47,831 bases of DNA from JBOGOC01 sp050747525 (GTDB lineage Bacteria; Acidobacteriota; Polarisedimenticolia; JACPZX01; DASXTC01): assembly GCA_050747525.1 (NCBI GenBank), contig JBOGOC010000047.1:1-47831 (forward strand). The letters are read 5' to 3'. The position numbers and the translations under genes are program-made. The stretch's first letter is position 1. Each line of letters starts with the position of its first letter. Under the pieces are notes generated by a model. The model worked only from the letters and a program-made list of their open reading frames with translations. It made no database searches and was not told the DNA's origin. Positions 27,468 through 36,199 of this stretch are shown piece after piece.

Positions 27468-28456
27468 CGTTCCATGTCCTCGACAAGGTGGAGCACGGTA
27501 GCCAGAACACCATCGACAACGCCGGCCATCCGCCTGTAATCGAGGGTCTCCGGCAGATCTGCGGCTGAATGGTAGTTGGGATTCCGCCAGAACGCGGTGT
27601 CCGTGACCATGACGGCTGGATAGCCTTCGGCCCAATAGTTGCGGTGGTCTGACAGGTCCGATCCAAAGCCGACAGGACCCGAGTAGCTCACAGCGCGTAC
27701 ATCCGTGGCACCGCGGAAGCTCCTCTTGCACCGACGCGCCAGGGAGCGATCCTTCCATCGGCCAACGATAACGACAAAGTCGCCCCTCCACGGATACATG
27801 AGATAGAGCAGTGGAGTCGAGACCGGCTGCCGAGGCGTGAAGTAACCGATCATCTCCAGACAGATCATGGCTTCCACTTCCACGCCGGTGCTTCGAAGGG
27901 AGCGCGCGTGAGCGGCGCTTCCCATCTCGGCCCCCCCGAAAAAGGGCGGCTCCTCGGTCGAGTACGCGACCAGCTCGACAGGGGACGTGAGCTTTCGAGT
28001 GTCGAGAAGACGCGCAATCTCCAGGAGACCGGCAGTGCCACTGGCGTTGTCGTCGGCGCCTGGAAAGTCACCATACGCGTCATAGTGAGCGCCGAGGATC
28101 ACGCGTCGTCCGGCCTCTGGACCGAACCTGGCCATGATGTTCTCTTTTCTGGACCCTCGCCCGACCTCATATTCCTGACGGGAGACAACGGCGTGGGTGC
28201 TGGAGAAGGACGACGTGATGTAGTCCACCGCGAGATCGAGACCGCCGGGAGTGTTGGCGCTCCTGGGGCCGACCTTGGTCGAGAGATGCTCAACGTGGGC
28301 ACGGAGCAGCTCAGGGTCGGCGCGCGTTCCCCCGGGGAACGGGTCGGACCCGATGGTAGGCATTCGAAGCAAGAGCCCGGCACAGACTATGAGCAGCGCC
28401 ACGCCGACCACGACGCCGGCTGCGACCCTGGCGAGGCTTCGAAGCGCCTCCTTCAT
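27464..28456 (-). CDS. M28 family metallopeptidase, membrane-anchored
   Basis: A 330-residue zinc aminopeptidase with one N-terminal membrane segment (about 9-30) that is probably a signal anchor. Zinc ligands and catalytic residues are visible: His and Asp in LGAHYDAYG, Asp in GADDNASGTAG, Glu-Glu in YSTEEPPFFG, and His in NPNYHSAADLPETLDY. M28 enzymes remove N-terminal residues from peptides or, in the QC-like branch, cyclise glutamine. The gene heads a run with the amidohydrolase (GTGA overlap), alpha/beta hydrolase (ATGA overlap) and a VOC gene. A broken SnoaL-like gene lies 16 bp upstream. Confidence 0.9.
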   Translation of the reverse strand: MKEALRSLARVAAGVVVGVALLIVCAGLLLRMPTIGSDPFPGGTRADPELLRAHVEHLSTKVGPRSANTPGGLDLAVDYITSSFSSTHAVVSRQEYEVGRGSRKENIMARFGPEAGRRVILGAHYDAYGDFPGADDNASGTAGLLEIARLLDTRKLTSPVELVAYSTEEPPFFGGAEMGSAAHARSLRSTGVEVEAMICLEMIGYFTPRQPVSTPLLYLMYPWRGDFVVIVGRWKDRSLARRCKRSFRGATDVRAVSYSGPVGFGSDLSDHRNYWAEGYPAVMVTDTAFWRNPNYHSAADLPETLDYRRMAGVVDGVLATVLHLVEDMER

Positions 28457-28472
28457 AGCGTACGCCTTGCCT

Positions 28473-28893
28473 TCAGTCGGCGGGTGGGCCGGCCAGTTGA
28501 GGCTGGGTGAAAGACCAGTGTGTGTGGATGATTCGCCACGCGCCGTCTACCTCGCGGTAGATCTCTGTTGCATTCCAGCGGGCCAGCACGCTCTCCTCTG
28601 CGCTGCCTGAAGGTTTGCCGTAGCAGGTTGAACGTGAGCACGGCGATCTTGCTCTCGACCTGCACGAGCGGGTTGATCATGTCGTAGCGTGGCTCCGTGA
28701 ACGGCAACGTCATGCCTCGCATCGGCGCCAGCCACGCATTCAGTTCATCGAGTCCGTCAGCCCGCTTCTCCCGAAACGGATCGAAGTAGGTCGCACCTCT
28801 TGCGTAGAGACCGAGATAGCCGTCCGGATCGGCTCGAATCCAGCGATCGAGGGCGGAACGTTCCAAGGAAACGATGTGTTCTGCAACGTCCAT
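28473..28893 (-). pseudogene. SnoaL/DUF4440-like protein, frameshifted
   Basis: The frame from ATG at 28893 gives a SnoaL-like start (AEHIVSLERSALDRWIRADP, ARGATYFDPF, IAVLTFNLL). Near 28620 it shifts: the homologous continuation, in another frame, reads GKPSGSAEESVLARWNATEI, YREVDGAWRIIHTHWSFTQP and ends at TGA 28473. One extra base accounts for the break (421 bp). Repaired, it would be 140 residues, normal for this NTF2-like fold. The gene is intact apart from this, so a sequencing slip and a recent mutation are equally possible. Confidence 0.8.
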
Positions 28894-28905
28894 GGTGGCG
28901 GCTCC

Positions 28906-29027
28906 TCACGCGTTCTTGATCGACTTCCACTGCCTCATCCGCTCGGCGATCAGATCCCTGCGCCTCCCCTCGTCGGGTCCTGTTTTCCTGACGAGCGCAG
29001 GAAGATGCGAGGCTTGTCCATCCTCAT
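28906..29027 (-). CDS. Possible small protein coupled to the kinase gene, apparently frameshifted
   Basis: An ATG overlaps the stop of the kinase gene (ATGA). As read, it gives only MRMDKPRIFLRSSGKQDPTR and a few more residues. If the AAAA run is one A short, it would read on as SGKTGPDEGRRRDLIAERMR then QWKSIKNA with a TGA at 28906, about 40 residues, strongly basic. The length (122 bp) is one base short of a whole frame. No family is recognised; the first residues only loosely recall the start of TIR-like nucleotide-binding proteins. Confidence 0.35.
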
Positions 29028-30691
29028 GCCCGCACCTTCAGGTGCGACGCCAGCGCCGCGTCCAGACTCTCCACGTCGGGGAATCGCCGCGCGGGGTCCT
29101 TGGCCAGGCAGCGGAGGACGACGGCCTCCAGGCCGGGCGGGATGTCGGGGCGGCGAGGCAGCAAACGTTCCGGTTCCTCGTACAGATGCGCCGCCAGCAT
29201 CTTCACGCCCGAGCGGTTGGCGAACGGGGGCTGCCCGGTCAGGAGGAAGTACGCGAGCGCGCCCAGGCCGTAGATGTCGCTGCGCGCGTCCACGTTTTCC
29301 TGGCCCCCCGCCTGCTCCGGCGAAAGATACGCCGGGGTCCCGGTGACCATGCCGTCTTGCGTGAGTTTCTCGCCGTCGGTTTCGCTCACGGGGGGCAGCA
29401 CCAGCCCGAAGTCGAGCAGCTTGGCCACATCCGCGACACCGCCGCGCTCACAGATCATCACGTTGCCGGGTTTGATGTCGCGATGGATCAACCCGCGGCC
29501 ATGCGCCTCCTTGAGGGCGCCACAGACTTGCCGCAGGAAGTGGATGGCGCGTGCGGACGCCAGCGGCCCCTCGCGCTTGACGAGCTCCTCCAGCGTCAAC
29601 CCCGGCAGGTACTCCATGACATAGTAGAAGGTGCCGTCGGCCGCGTGACCGTAGTCGTAGATCTGGACGGTGTTCGGGTGGGTCAGCGTCGCCGTCGTCT
29701 GGACCTCGCGCTCGAACCGGCGCAGGTTCTTCGGGTCCCCGGCGCGCTCGGGGCGGATGATCTTGAGGGCACAGGGCCGGCGGAGGAGGACGTGCTCCGC
29801 GCGGTAGACCTCGCCCATGCCGCCTCCACCGAGTTTCTCCTTCAGCACGTACTGCCCGAGCTTGCGGGCCTCGCCCGCCTGCCGGTGCAGAATCTCGATC
29901 CGCGAGCATGCCACCACCGCGATGACCCCGCCGACTGCGAGCCAGAACCCGATGGTGGACAGACCGCGCCCGAAGGTCAACGGGTCGAGCGGGCGGACCC
30001 ACGAACCCCAAACGGCGTACAGGATCAGCTGACATGCCGCGAGGACCGCGACGACGGCGGCGCAGCGCCGCCACGTGTTCGGGATGAACGTCCCGTACAG
30101 CGTCAGAACCAGGAACCACTGCAGCGACACGTTGCTGGCGTAGGACAGCATGTAGGCCAGCTGACCGGTCAGTGACGGCTGCCGCGAGGATTCCTCCAGG
30201 AAAGCCCACATCAAAGGAAGGACGCTTCTCTCCAGCACCGTGGCCGCCATCACGCCGATGACCACCAGCTCGATGAGGCGCAGTCCGCGCACCGTCCGGG
30301 GCGGCCTGCGCCACAGCACGGCGGTCAGGACGGATCCCGTGATCATCACCAGAATGACTCTCGAGAACCGGCGGAACCACTCGGCCAGGCCGATGCGGAT
30401 CCCCGGGTCGGAGCTGGTGAACGACCTGACCAGGCTCACGCTCACCGCGACGAAGAACAGGCAGGCCACGATCGTGCAGACGACGAGGAGCCGGCGGCGA
30501 AGGAGTCCATAGAGGTCGTCCGCCGCGACCGGGCCGGACCCGGGCACGAGCGCCACGCGCACGCGCTCGGGAGGCGTGCCGGGGGGAGGCCCGCCCTGAA
30601 TGTCCTGCGTCACCTGTGATGTGGCCCCTCGATCGACCTCGTCCGGCTCGTCGACCTCGGGGATGTGCTGGGGTGCCATCGCGTCAAGCAT
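29024..30691 (-). CDS. Serine/threonine protein kinase with N-terminal membrane domain
   Basis: A 555-residue protein. About six hydrophobic segments (roughly 65-265) come first, after a charged, proline-rich start. A eukaryotic-like kinase domain follows (about 282-555): glycine loop LGGGGMGEVYRAEH, lysine in CALKIIRPE, catalytic loop HRDIKPGNVM, DFG, and TGTPAYLSPEQ. All residues needed for activity are there. The membrane-first order is the reverse of PknB-type kinases, which have the kinase domain at the N-terminus; it suggests the membrane part is a sensor. A second ATG at 30679 is equally possible as start. A small coupled ORF follows with an ATGA overlap. Substrates are unknown. Confidence 0.9.
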   Translation of the reverse strand: MLDAMAPQHIPEVDEPDEVDRGATSQVTQDIQGGPPPGTPPERVRVALVPGSGPVAADDLYGLLRRRLLVVCTIVACLFFVAVSVSLVRSFTSSDPGIRIGLAEWFRRFSRVILVMITGSVLTAVLWRRPPRTVRGLRLIELVVIGVMAATVLERSVLPLMWAFLEESSRQPSLTGQLAYMLSYASNVSLQWFLVLTLYGTFIPNTWRRCAAVVAVLAACQLILYAVWGSWVRPLDPLTFGRGLSTIGFWLAVGGVIAVVACSRIEILHRQAGEARKLGQYVLKEKLGGGGMGEVYRAEHVLLRRPCALKIIRPERAGDPKNLRRFEREVQTTATLTHPNTVQIYDYGHAADGTFYYVMEYLPGLTLEELVKREGPLASARAIHFLRQVCGALKEAHGRGLIHRDIKPGNVMICERGGVADVAKLLDFGLVLPPVSETDGEKLTQDGMVTGTPAYLSPEQAGGQENVDARSDIYGLGALAYFLLTGQPPFANRSGVKMLAAHLYEEPERLLPRRPDIPPGLEAVVLRCLAKDPARRFPDVESLDAALASHLKVRA

Positions 30692-30748
30692 ACCAGACGG
30701 TCTGGGACGTTCACGGTCATCGGCCTCACACCCCGATGCCGGCCGTTG

Positions 30749-31696
30749 TCAGACGCCTGGCCTCTTGCAGAGCCGTTCATCATCGAGCCGGAAGAAGCGC
30801 GCCGCATTGCTGCACAAGATGTCTACCTTCTGCTCCTCCGAAAGGAATTCGGCGGACTCGATGGAATCGACACAGTCCCCCAGCGGAAAGTCGTCAGTGC
30901 CAAACAGGATACGCTTCCCCATGCCGTTCTCCACGAGGTGGCGCACATAGGCATGGAACTGGGACCGTGGCATCAGGTAGTTGATCGCGGAAATGTCGAT
31001 GTGCAACTGAGGGTAGAGGAGCATCATCGCCAGCATTTCCTCGGCATACGGGGAGCCCCCGTGCATCGCGTAGATCCGGAGCTTGGGATGCCGGACGAGA
31101 ACGTCTTCCATGAGGAGCGGCCGCCCCAGGCCGGCCCGGAACTTCGGGCAACATTGATAGGGAGTGCCCGGGTAGGAAAGACCTGTGTGGACTCCAACGG
31201 GAATGTCGAGCTCTTCAGCGAGAGCGAAGTAGGGCTCGAGCAATGGATCTGCCGGTGACAGCCCCGCATACTGCGCCGTGATCTCCCGCATGGCGGCCAG
31301 AGCTCCGCTCGCATAGCTGCTCCGCAGCCATGCCAGGTCCGGAAAGACGGATCCGGAAGAGAAACACTGACGACCACCGAGGGGTGCGACACCTCCCTCG
31401 CAAGGAAGCATCACCGAGGCCATGAAACGGTTCGGAGCCTTCTTCTGCCAGTATTCAACGAACTGCATCGGGCCGCTGATCACGGCCAACCTCACGCCGT
31501 GGGAATCCATCGCCGCCAGAGCCTCCCGAAGGTGCTTCTCGTTCTCGGCCTCATTCGGCTCCCCAGGTCCGCTCCAGCCGGCTGGGCCGGCATGCAAGTG
31601 CACGTCGATCACCGCGCGCCGTGGCGCTGCACCAACGTCGCCGGCAACAATTCCTGCAATCAGGAATGCGCAAGCGAGGGAGAGTCGGAATCGCAT
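30749..31696 (-). CDS. Exported amidohydrolase-2 family metal-dependent hydrolase
   Basis: A 315-residue TIM-barrel protein with a signal peptide (about 1-23). Metal ligands of the amidohydro-2 (ACMSD-like) family are visible: AVIDVHLHAG near residue 30, GVHTG near 165, YAMHGGSPYAEE near 210 and LFGTDDFPLGD near 265. Family members hydrolyse or decarboxylate aromatic and lactone compounds; most are cytoplasmic, so export is unusual. A Cys-rich middle (LPCEGG, YQCCPKF) may hold disulfides. Upstream on the same strand (31697-31824) I see no promoter-like signal. Confidence 0.8.
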   Translation of the reverse strand: MRFRLSLACAFLIAGIVAGDVGAAPRRAVIDVHLHAGPAGWSGPGEPNEAENEKHLREALAAMDSHGVRLAVISGPMQFVEYWQKKAPNRFMASVMLPCEGGVAPLGGRQCFSSGSVFPDLAWLRSSYASGALAAMREITAQYAGLSPADPLLEPYFALAEELDIPVGVHTGLSYPGTPYQCCPKFRAGLGRPLLMEDVLVRHPKLRIYAMHGGSPYAEEMLAMMLLYPQLHIDISAINYLMPRSQFHAYVRHLVENGMGKRILFGTDDFPLGDCVDSIESAEFLSEEQKVDILCSNAARFFRLDDERLCKRPGV

Positions 31697-31824
31697 CTGT
31701 TGGAACCCCTGTTGGCCCGCCCGCGGCAGACGAGAGTTGCGGACGAAGTCCGCGCCGAGCCAGCCGGTACTCGCAGGTGATTCTATACCGTGATCGTTCT
31801 CTTCCGGTCAGGCTCTTTGGGCTT

Positions 31825-33227
31825 TCATTCTTGCCGGACTGGTTCTGGCGGATCCGGCAGCGTAAAGGCCACCTTGGGAAAGGCCACCTCGCGCGGCAGA
31901 CCGGACGCCCCCCGCAGGAAGTCCAGCATCACCGGATTGATCTGCGGATAACCGATGATCCCGTGGCCCGCGTTGGCGACGATCACCCGGTGCGCGGATG
32001 GAAACCCGCGAGCCATCTCGTCGGCATTGGCCGGCGGAGTTCGGGCATCGAGGTCACCCGTGACGAACAACGCAGGGATCAAGGAGCGGAGCGGGGCACG
32101 GAAATCCTCGCCCAGCCGCGGAATCGGCAGACCGTCGCAGATGTCGGGGAACGGGAAGTCGACGGTCGATCCGACCAACGAAGTTCGCGCCTCGCGCCCG
32201 ATCAGCTCCAGCCGGCCCGGTGAGGCCCAGCTGGCGCAGTCCATCACCAGGGCCATGGCGCTCCACTGAGTCCCGCGGCGCCAGGACTCCGCCCACCGCG
32301 CCAGATCCGTGAAATCGCCGCGCTCCATCGCGGCGATCGCGGCCGGAAGCTGGCGCATCGGGCCGTTGCGTCCCATGGAATCGGCGATCCGCTTGCGGAG
32401 ATCCCAGTCGCCCACGACGACCGTCTGTCCCTCGACCTGCACCGACGCGGGCCGGCCGGCCAGCCGTTGCGCAAGGGCGCGCAGGGACGCCACGGGATCG
32501 GGCAATGCCCGACCGTAGAACGGGTCGGACGCGATCAGGCCCGCCAGCCTCCCCAGGATTTCATCGACCAGGGCCGGCCGCTTCAACGTGTGATCGGGCC
32601 CCTCGATGCCGAAGAGAGCGATGCGCTCCACCGAAGCGGGATGCCGCCGAAGCACGGCGAAGGCCAGGTGGCTTCCGTAGCTCCCGCCCAGGAGAATGAG
32701 GCGCTGGGCGCCCAGCGCGATCCGCAAGGACTCGACATCATCGGCGTTCTCCTCGGTCGTCAAGGCGTCCAGGGGTACACCCTGCCCGCGCCAGACCTCG
32801 ACGCACCGGCGCACGTGGGCCTGGAACAAAGGGGCGTCGCGGACGGGGTCGCCGGGGCGATCGAGTGGCAGCACAGGTCCGCGGTCGCAACCTGGGCTCA
32901 CAGCTCCGACTGACCGGTGCCTCGCTGATCCAGAACGATGACGTCGGAGATCGAGCGCAGGCTGTCGAGAACGGGAACCGGCACGCCGCGAATATCCTCG
33001 GACCCGGCAGCGCCGGGGCCGCCTGCCAGATAGACGATCGGGTGACCGGGCTTCGCGCTGGTCGATGGAAACCTGAGGACCTGAAGCAGCAGCTGTCCTC
33101 GGCCCGGCTGGGACCGTAGGATCGGCACGGACAACCGGCCCGACTCGGCCCGCACCTGGATCCCGTCGCGGACGACGACGTCGATCGGCTGGAATGACAT
33201 CTGCGCCAGCAACAACGCCAGTATCAT
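31825..33227 (-). pseudogene. Alpha/beta-hydrolase (proline iminopeptidase/TAP-like), split by a frameshift
   Basis: Two frames make up one protein. The first (33227-32898) has VYLAGGPGAAGSEDIRG and VIVLDQRGTGQSEL then TGA. The second (32901-31825) continues with SPGCDRGPVLPLDRPGDP, the nucleophile Ser in LLGGSYGSHLAFA, the acid Asp in FVTGDLDARTPP and the base His in NAGHGIIGYP. The cut falls right after the conserved RGTGQS turn, where intact relatives read through. Adding one base joins them (467 codons). The junction also looks like a GTGA overlap, so translation of the second half is conceivable, but the halves split one domain and are unlikely to work separately. Confidence 0.75.
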
Positions 33228-33265
33228 CGGGTCAGCGCCGATCGACGATCCAGTCGCTCACAGTG

Positions 33266-33787
33266 TTATTCGCCTGGGCCGGCACCCGTCAGGAACGTCC
33301 GCCAGTTCGCCGGAAGGGTCGGAATGCCGGCTATCTCCGTGAACCTGGCATGGCTGAGCGGCACGACTTTGAACTCCGCCTCGACGCACAACTCACCATC
33401 GGCTCCGCGTGCCTCGGCCTGGACCAGAAGCGGATCCCACGGGCCACCTTGCTCCCGGATCCACCCTCGGAGTGTCATGGGCCTGGTGGTCGGCGCGGGT
33501 CTGTGGTACGTCGTCTGTGCGGACCGCAACAGCCACGCTGCCTGGCGATTGGGGCCGAGCAACGTGGCGACCCAGGTCGACAGACAATCGAGAACCGTGT
33601 AGATCGCGCCACCGTGCGTGATGTTGGGGAACCCCGACATGCGCTCCGCCGGGGTGAATCGAGCGACCAGCCGGGCTGCCGACTCCGGATCCCGCTGAAT
33701 CTCGACCTGCAGACCGTGGGCGTTCTCGAGCCCGCAGCCGAAGCAGGTGTTGTCCGGGAGCAGCTCACGATTGAGTGGCGGCTTCAC
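33266..33787 (-). CDS. Hotdog-fold thioesterase (PaaI-like)
   Basis: A 173-residue single hotdog domain. It begins NRELLPDNTCFGCGLENAHG (the CFGCG start typical of this subgroup), then ARFTPAERMSGFPNITHGGA with the helix IYTVLDCLSTWVA, and ARGADGELCVEAEFKV. Such proteins hydrolyse acyl-CoA or aryl-CoA thioesters. The start was set at the GTG at 33787, which overlaps the end of a frameshifted VOC remnant (GTGA). The upstream open frame has no family similarity. Confidence 0.8.
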   Translation of the reverse strand: MKPPLNRELLPDNTCFGCGLENAHGLQVEIQRDPESAARLVARFTPAERMSGFPNITHGGAIYTVLDCLSTWVATLLGPNRQAAWLLRSAQTTYHRPAPTTRPMTLRGWIREQGGPWDPLLVQAEARGADGELCVEAEFKVVPLSHARFTEIAGIPTLPANWRTFLTGAGPGE

Positions 33788-34116
33788 CTGGATGGCCCCC
33801 CCGCTGCGAGATGTCCCAACGGTGCCCCCTCGTGATCCAGCGCACGATAGATCCGCCCGCCCCAGAAGCCGTTCCGCGGCTCGGAGACGATCGTGGCCCC
33901 TTCCGCCTTCGCGCGAGCAAAGTGCCCGTCGACGTGGTCGACGTAGACCTTCATCATGAAGCGCGAGGGTCCCGCGTTCGGAGCCTTCGGCCACGTCTCA
34001 TCCTGGTTGCTGAGGGGCGTTCCACATTCCGTCCTCTCTGACCGCGCGGCACGGGACGGCAGACTCGAACCGGCCGCTCCGAGGTTGACCAGCATACCAG
34101 GCGATTCTACACCCAT
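33765..34116 (-). pseudogene. VOC/glyoxalase protein, N-terminal half lost and 3' end frameshifted
   Basis: From about residue 50 the frame reads PSRFMMKVYVDHVDGHFARA, KAEGATIVSEPRNGFWGGRI and YRALDHEG, the second half of a PhnB-like VOC domain. The first half of the domain is missing. After HEG the expected HRWDISQRG is found only after dropping one G from a GGGGG run; the shifted frame stops at 33765. As annotated in the original frame it ends at TGA 33784, overlapping the thioesterase start. It is the second C-terminal VOC remnant in the window. Confidence 0.65.
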
Positions 34117-34201
34117 AGCCGGGACTGTCGAAGCGTGCCGGAGTCAGGAGGTGCAGCACCAGCCCGATATCAGGATTGGAGCCGGGCTCCAGTGAGCTGG
34201 C

Positions 34202-34801
34202 TCATGCTCGCTCCAACGGGTTCGCGGCGACCCTGGCGGCGAACCCGTTGCGGACGAACTTCGCCGCCAGGCAGAGCGGCTTGCGCGCCGCCTGGTCTTC
34301 GAAGTACCCGACGAACTCCTCGGCGAGGCCCAGACGTGGATATCGGGAAAGCACATCGGCACGAAGGTCCGGCGGAATGTCTTCGGTACGCCGGCCCGAG
34401 ATGTCCATGGCCGTCGAGAGCTCGAGGATGTGGCCCTCGGGGTCCGTCGCGACGTCGACCACATCCCACATGTGTCGCACGATGATCTCCCCGGCACGCT
34501 GGCGGCGTTCCACCGGCCACCCGGCTGCGGCACCAAAGATCCACGCCACATGACCGCCGGCCTCTTCGAACGGCAGGGCATGGTTATCGAACTCCTTCAC
34601 GAGAGCAAGGTCGTGGAGCATGGCTGAGACGTAGAGCAGCTCGGCGTCGAACGAGATGCCCCGTTCCAACGCGTACCCGGCCGCCCACAGGTAGGCTCGC
34701 ACGGAGTGGTTGAGGAGCGCAGGTGAGCAATAGGCCGTGGCGACTTCGAGCGCGGCACGGCACGCTGAAGTCGCTGGTACCTCAAGGTCACTGAGCTTCA
34801 G
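34202..34801 (-). CDS. HD-domain hydrolase, probable CTG start
   Basis: A 199-residue HD protein. Metal-binding residues are in ALLNHSVRAYLWAAGYALER (first His), ELLYVSAMLHDLALV (His-Asp) and GGHVAWIF. The pattern resembles the cyanamide hydratase-like HD group; the real substrate is unknown. The first ATG/GTG in frame (GTG at 34702) would cut off the NHS motif. The frame is open upstream to 34801, where a CTG follows a perfect AAAGGAGG at good spacing and gives MKLSDLEVPATSACRAALEV. I therefore propose CTG as the start; a mutated ATG is the alternative. It lies 63 bp after a DUF1772 gene. Confidence 0.7.
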   Translation of the reverse strand: MKLSDLEVPATSACRAALEVATAYCSPALLNHSVRAYLWAAGYALERGISFDAELLYVSAMLHDLALVKEFDNHALPFEEAGGHVAWIFGAAAGWPVERRQRAGEIIVRHMWDVVDVATDPEGHILELSTAMDISGRRTEDIPPDLRADVLSRYPRLGLAEEFVGYFEDQAARKPLCLAAKFVRNGFAARVAANPLERA

Positions 34802-34864
34802 AGCCCCCTCCTTTGCTCCGGATAGGTCGCATCATCTCGAACCGGATCGACGTCCTCATGTCGT

Positions 34865-35302
34865 CTATCCGCCGACGAGCGCGGCGAGGATAGCGACGAA
34901 GGACAGTCCGCTCAGCACCGTGCGAACTGCATGCAGCGATCCCCACCGTCGAATCAGCGCGTCCTGGTGTGTCCCGGGCTCGCGAGCCGCAGCGAACAGT
35001 TGGTTGTTGACTGGCGTTATGATGAGCAGAGTGAAGGGAACGACGGCGAACAAGCTAAGGGCTCCGACGAGCCAGACGAGTCCGCCCCCTGCCCACCAGA
35101 CCCACAGGCCGCTGACCGTGCCCAGGATGGCGAGCGGAACCTGAATCCGCGCAGCGCGGTGATACATGGACGGGAAAAACCGCCCAGCGAAGGAAGCTCC
35201 TGCTTCGATCACGGCCGGTTGCTGCACGAGGCTGATGTACAGCGCCGCCCCGAAGAAGACGCCCGTGCAGAAGACGCAGACGAACTGCAACCCGTTGCTC
35301 AT
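34865..35302 (-). CDS. DUF1772 (anthrone-oxygenase-like) membrane protein
   Basis: A 145-residue membrane protein with about four hydrophobic segments (FVCVFCTGVFFGAALYISL, then near 55-75, 78-100 and 120-143). Conserved features of DUF1772 are present: an early Gly-rich helix, PVNNQLF in the third region and RRWGSLHAVRTVLS before the last helix. Fungal relatives oxidise anthrones; bacterial members are uncharacterised. The ATG at 35302 overlaps the stop of the NmrA-like gene (ATGA). A second, broken DUF1772 gene lies on the other side of the NmrA gene. Confidence 0.8.
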   Translation of the reverse strand: MSNGLQFVCVFCTGVFFGAALYISLVQQPAVIEAGASFAGRFFPSMYHRAARIQVPLAILGTVSGLWVWWAGGGLVWLVGALSLFAVVPFTLLIITPVNNQLFAAAREPGTHQDALIRRWGSLHAVRTVLSGLSFVAILAALVGG

Positions 35303-36181
35303 ATCGCGTCTCTCCCGACAGCCTCCCAGACCCTGGTGGCGGCGGTTTCGCGCGCGTACTGGGCAAACCGCCTGGCTTCCCGTCCCGTCACCCGCTTGAT
35401 GTCGTCGGTGATCCCGCACGCCTGGCCATCGCGAAAGTAGCGCTCGAGATCGAGCAACCGGTCCGCGATCTTCTCGGGAATGCCCTCCGCGAGCATGGAG
35501 TTCTTCAGATCCGACGGTGAGACGTTGACGTGACCGATCCGGCGCCCCAGCACCTTCGACAGCTCGCTCGCCAGCTCATCATAGGTCAGCGCCTCGGGCC
35601 CGGTTAACGTGTATGCCTTCCCCTCATGGCCAGGCTCGGTCAACGCCTTCACCGCCACAGCCGCGATGTCCCGCACATCCACATGGCTGATCTGCCCCTG
35701 GCCGCTCGCGCTGTAGAACGCCGACTCGGCCCCTGATCGTCTTGCCCATGAACGTGACGGTGTTCTGCATGAAGCTGTTCGGTCGGAGCAACGTCCACGC
35801 GAGGCCGCTCGATTCAATCGCCTTCTCGACCGTCCTGTGGACTTTCGCCAGGCTGTACGCCTCCGTGGAGGCCCCCATCACGGACTGCTTGACAATGTGC
35901 CCCACGCGCACCGCCTCCGCCGCTTCGACGGCGTTCACCTCGAGCTGCGTCTGGTTGAGCGCGTTCGGCCCGAGGAGAAAAAGCTTGTCACATCCCTGAA
36001 ACGCTGGCCGAAGGGTCTCGGGCCGGCTGTAGTCGATGAGGACGGCTTTGATCCCTCTCGCACGGGCGGCTTCGGCTCGCTCGTTCGAGAAGTAGGCGGC
36101 GCGAAGCGGCGCCCTTGCCGTTTCGAGCTGGCTGACGACTTCGCTCCCGAGAGTCCCGCTTGCTCCAGTGACGCAGATCAT
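35299..36181 (-). pseudogene. NmrA-like NAD(P)-binding protein, frameshifted in the middle
   Basis: First part (36181 onwards): MICVTGASGTLGSEVVSQLE (Rossmann glycine motif), then AYSLAKVHRTVEKAIESSGL and LLRPNSFMQNTVTFMGKTIR. The second frame carries on with ESAFYSASGQGQISHVDVRD, PEALTYDELASELSKVLGR and a helical end, to TGA 35299. One G too many in a GGGG run (near 35730) explains the break: with GGG the sequence reads KTIRAESAFYSAS without interruption, and the total length is one base over a whole frame. An intact product would be about 293 residues, an atypical short-chain reductase or redox sensor. AAGGA precedes the ATG. Confidence 0.8.
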
Positions 36182-36199
36182 GTCCTGTTCCTTTCGAGG

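Noticed and set aside
28906..29027. Remnant of a TIR-like CBASS/Pycsar effector
   Set aside because: Only about 15 residues (KPRIFLRSSGK) are similar to such N-termini; correcting one base gives a different, basic small protein.
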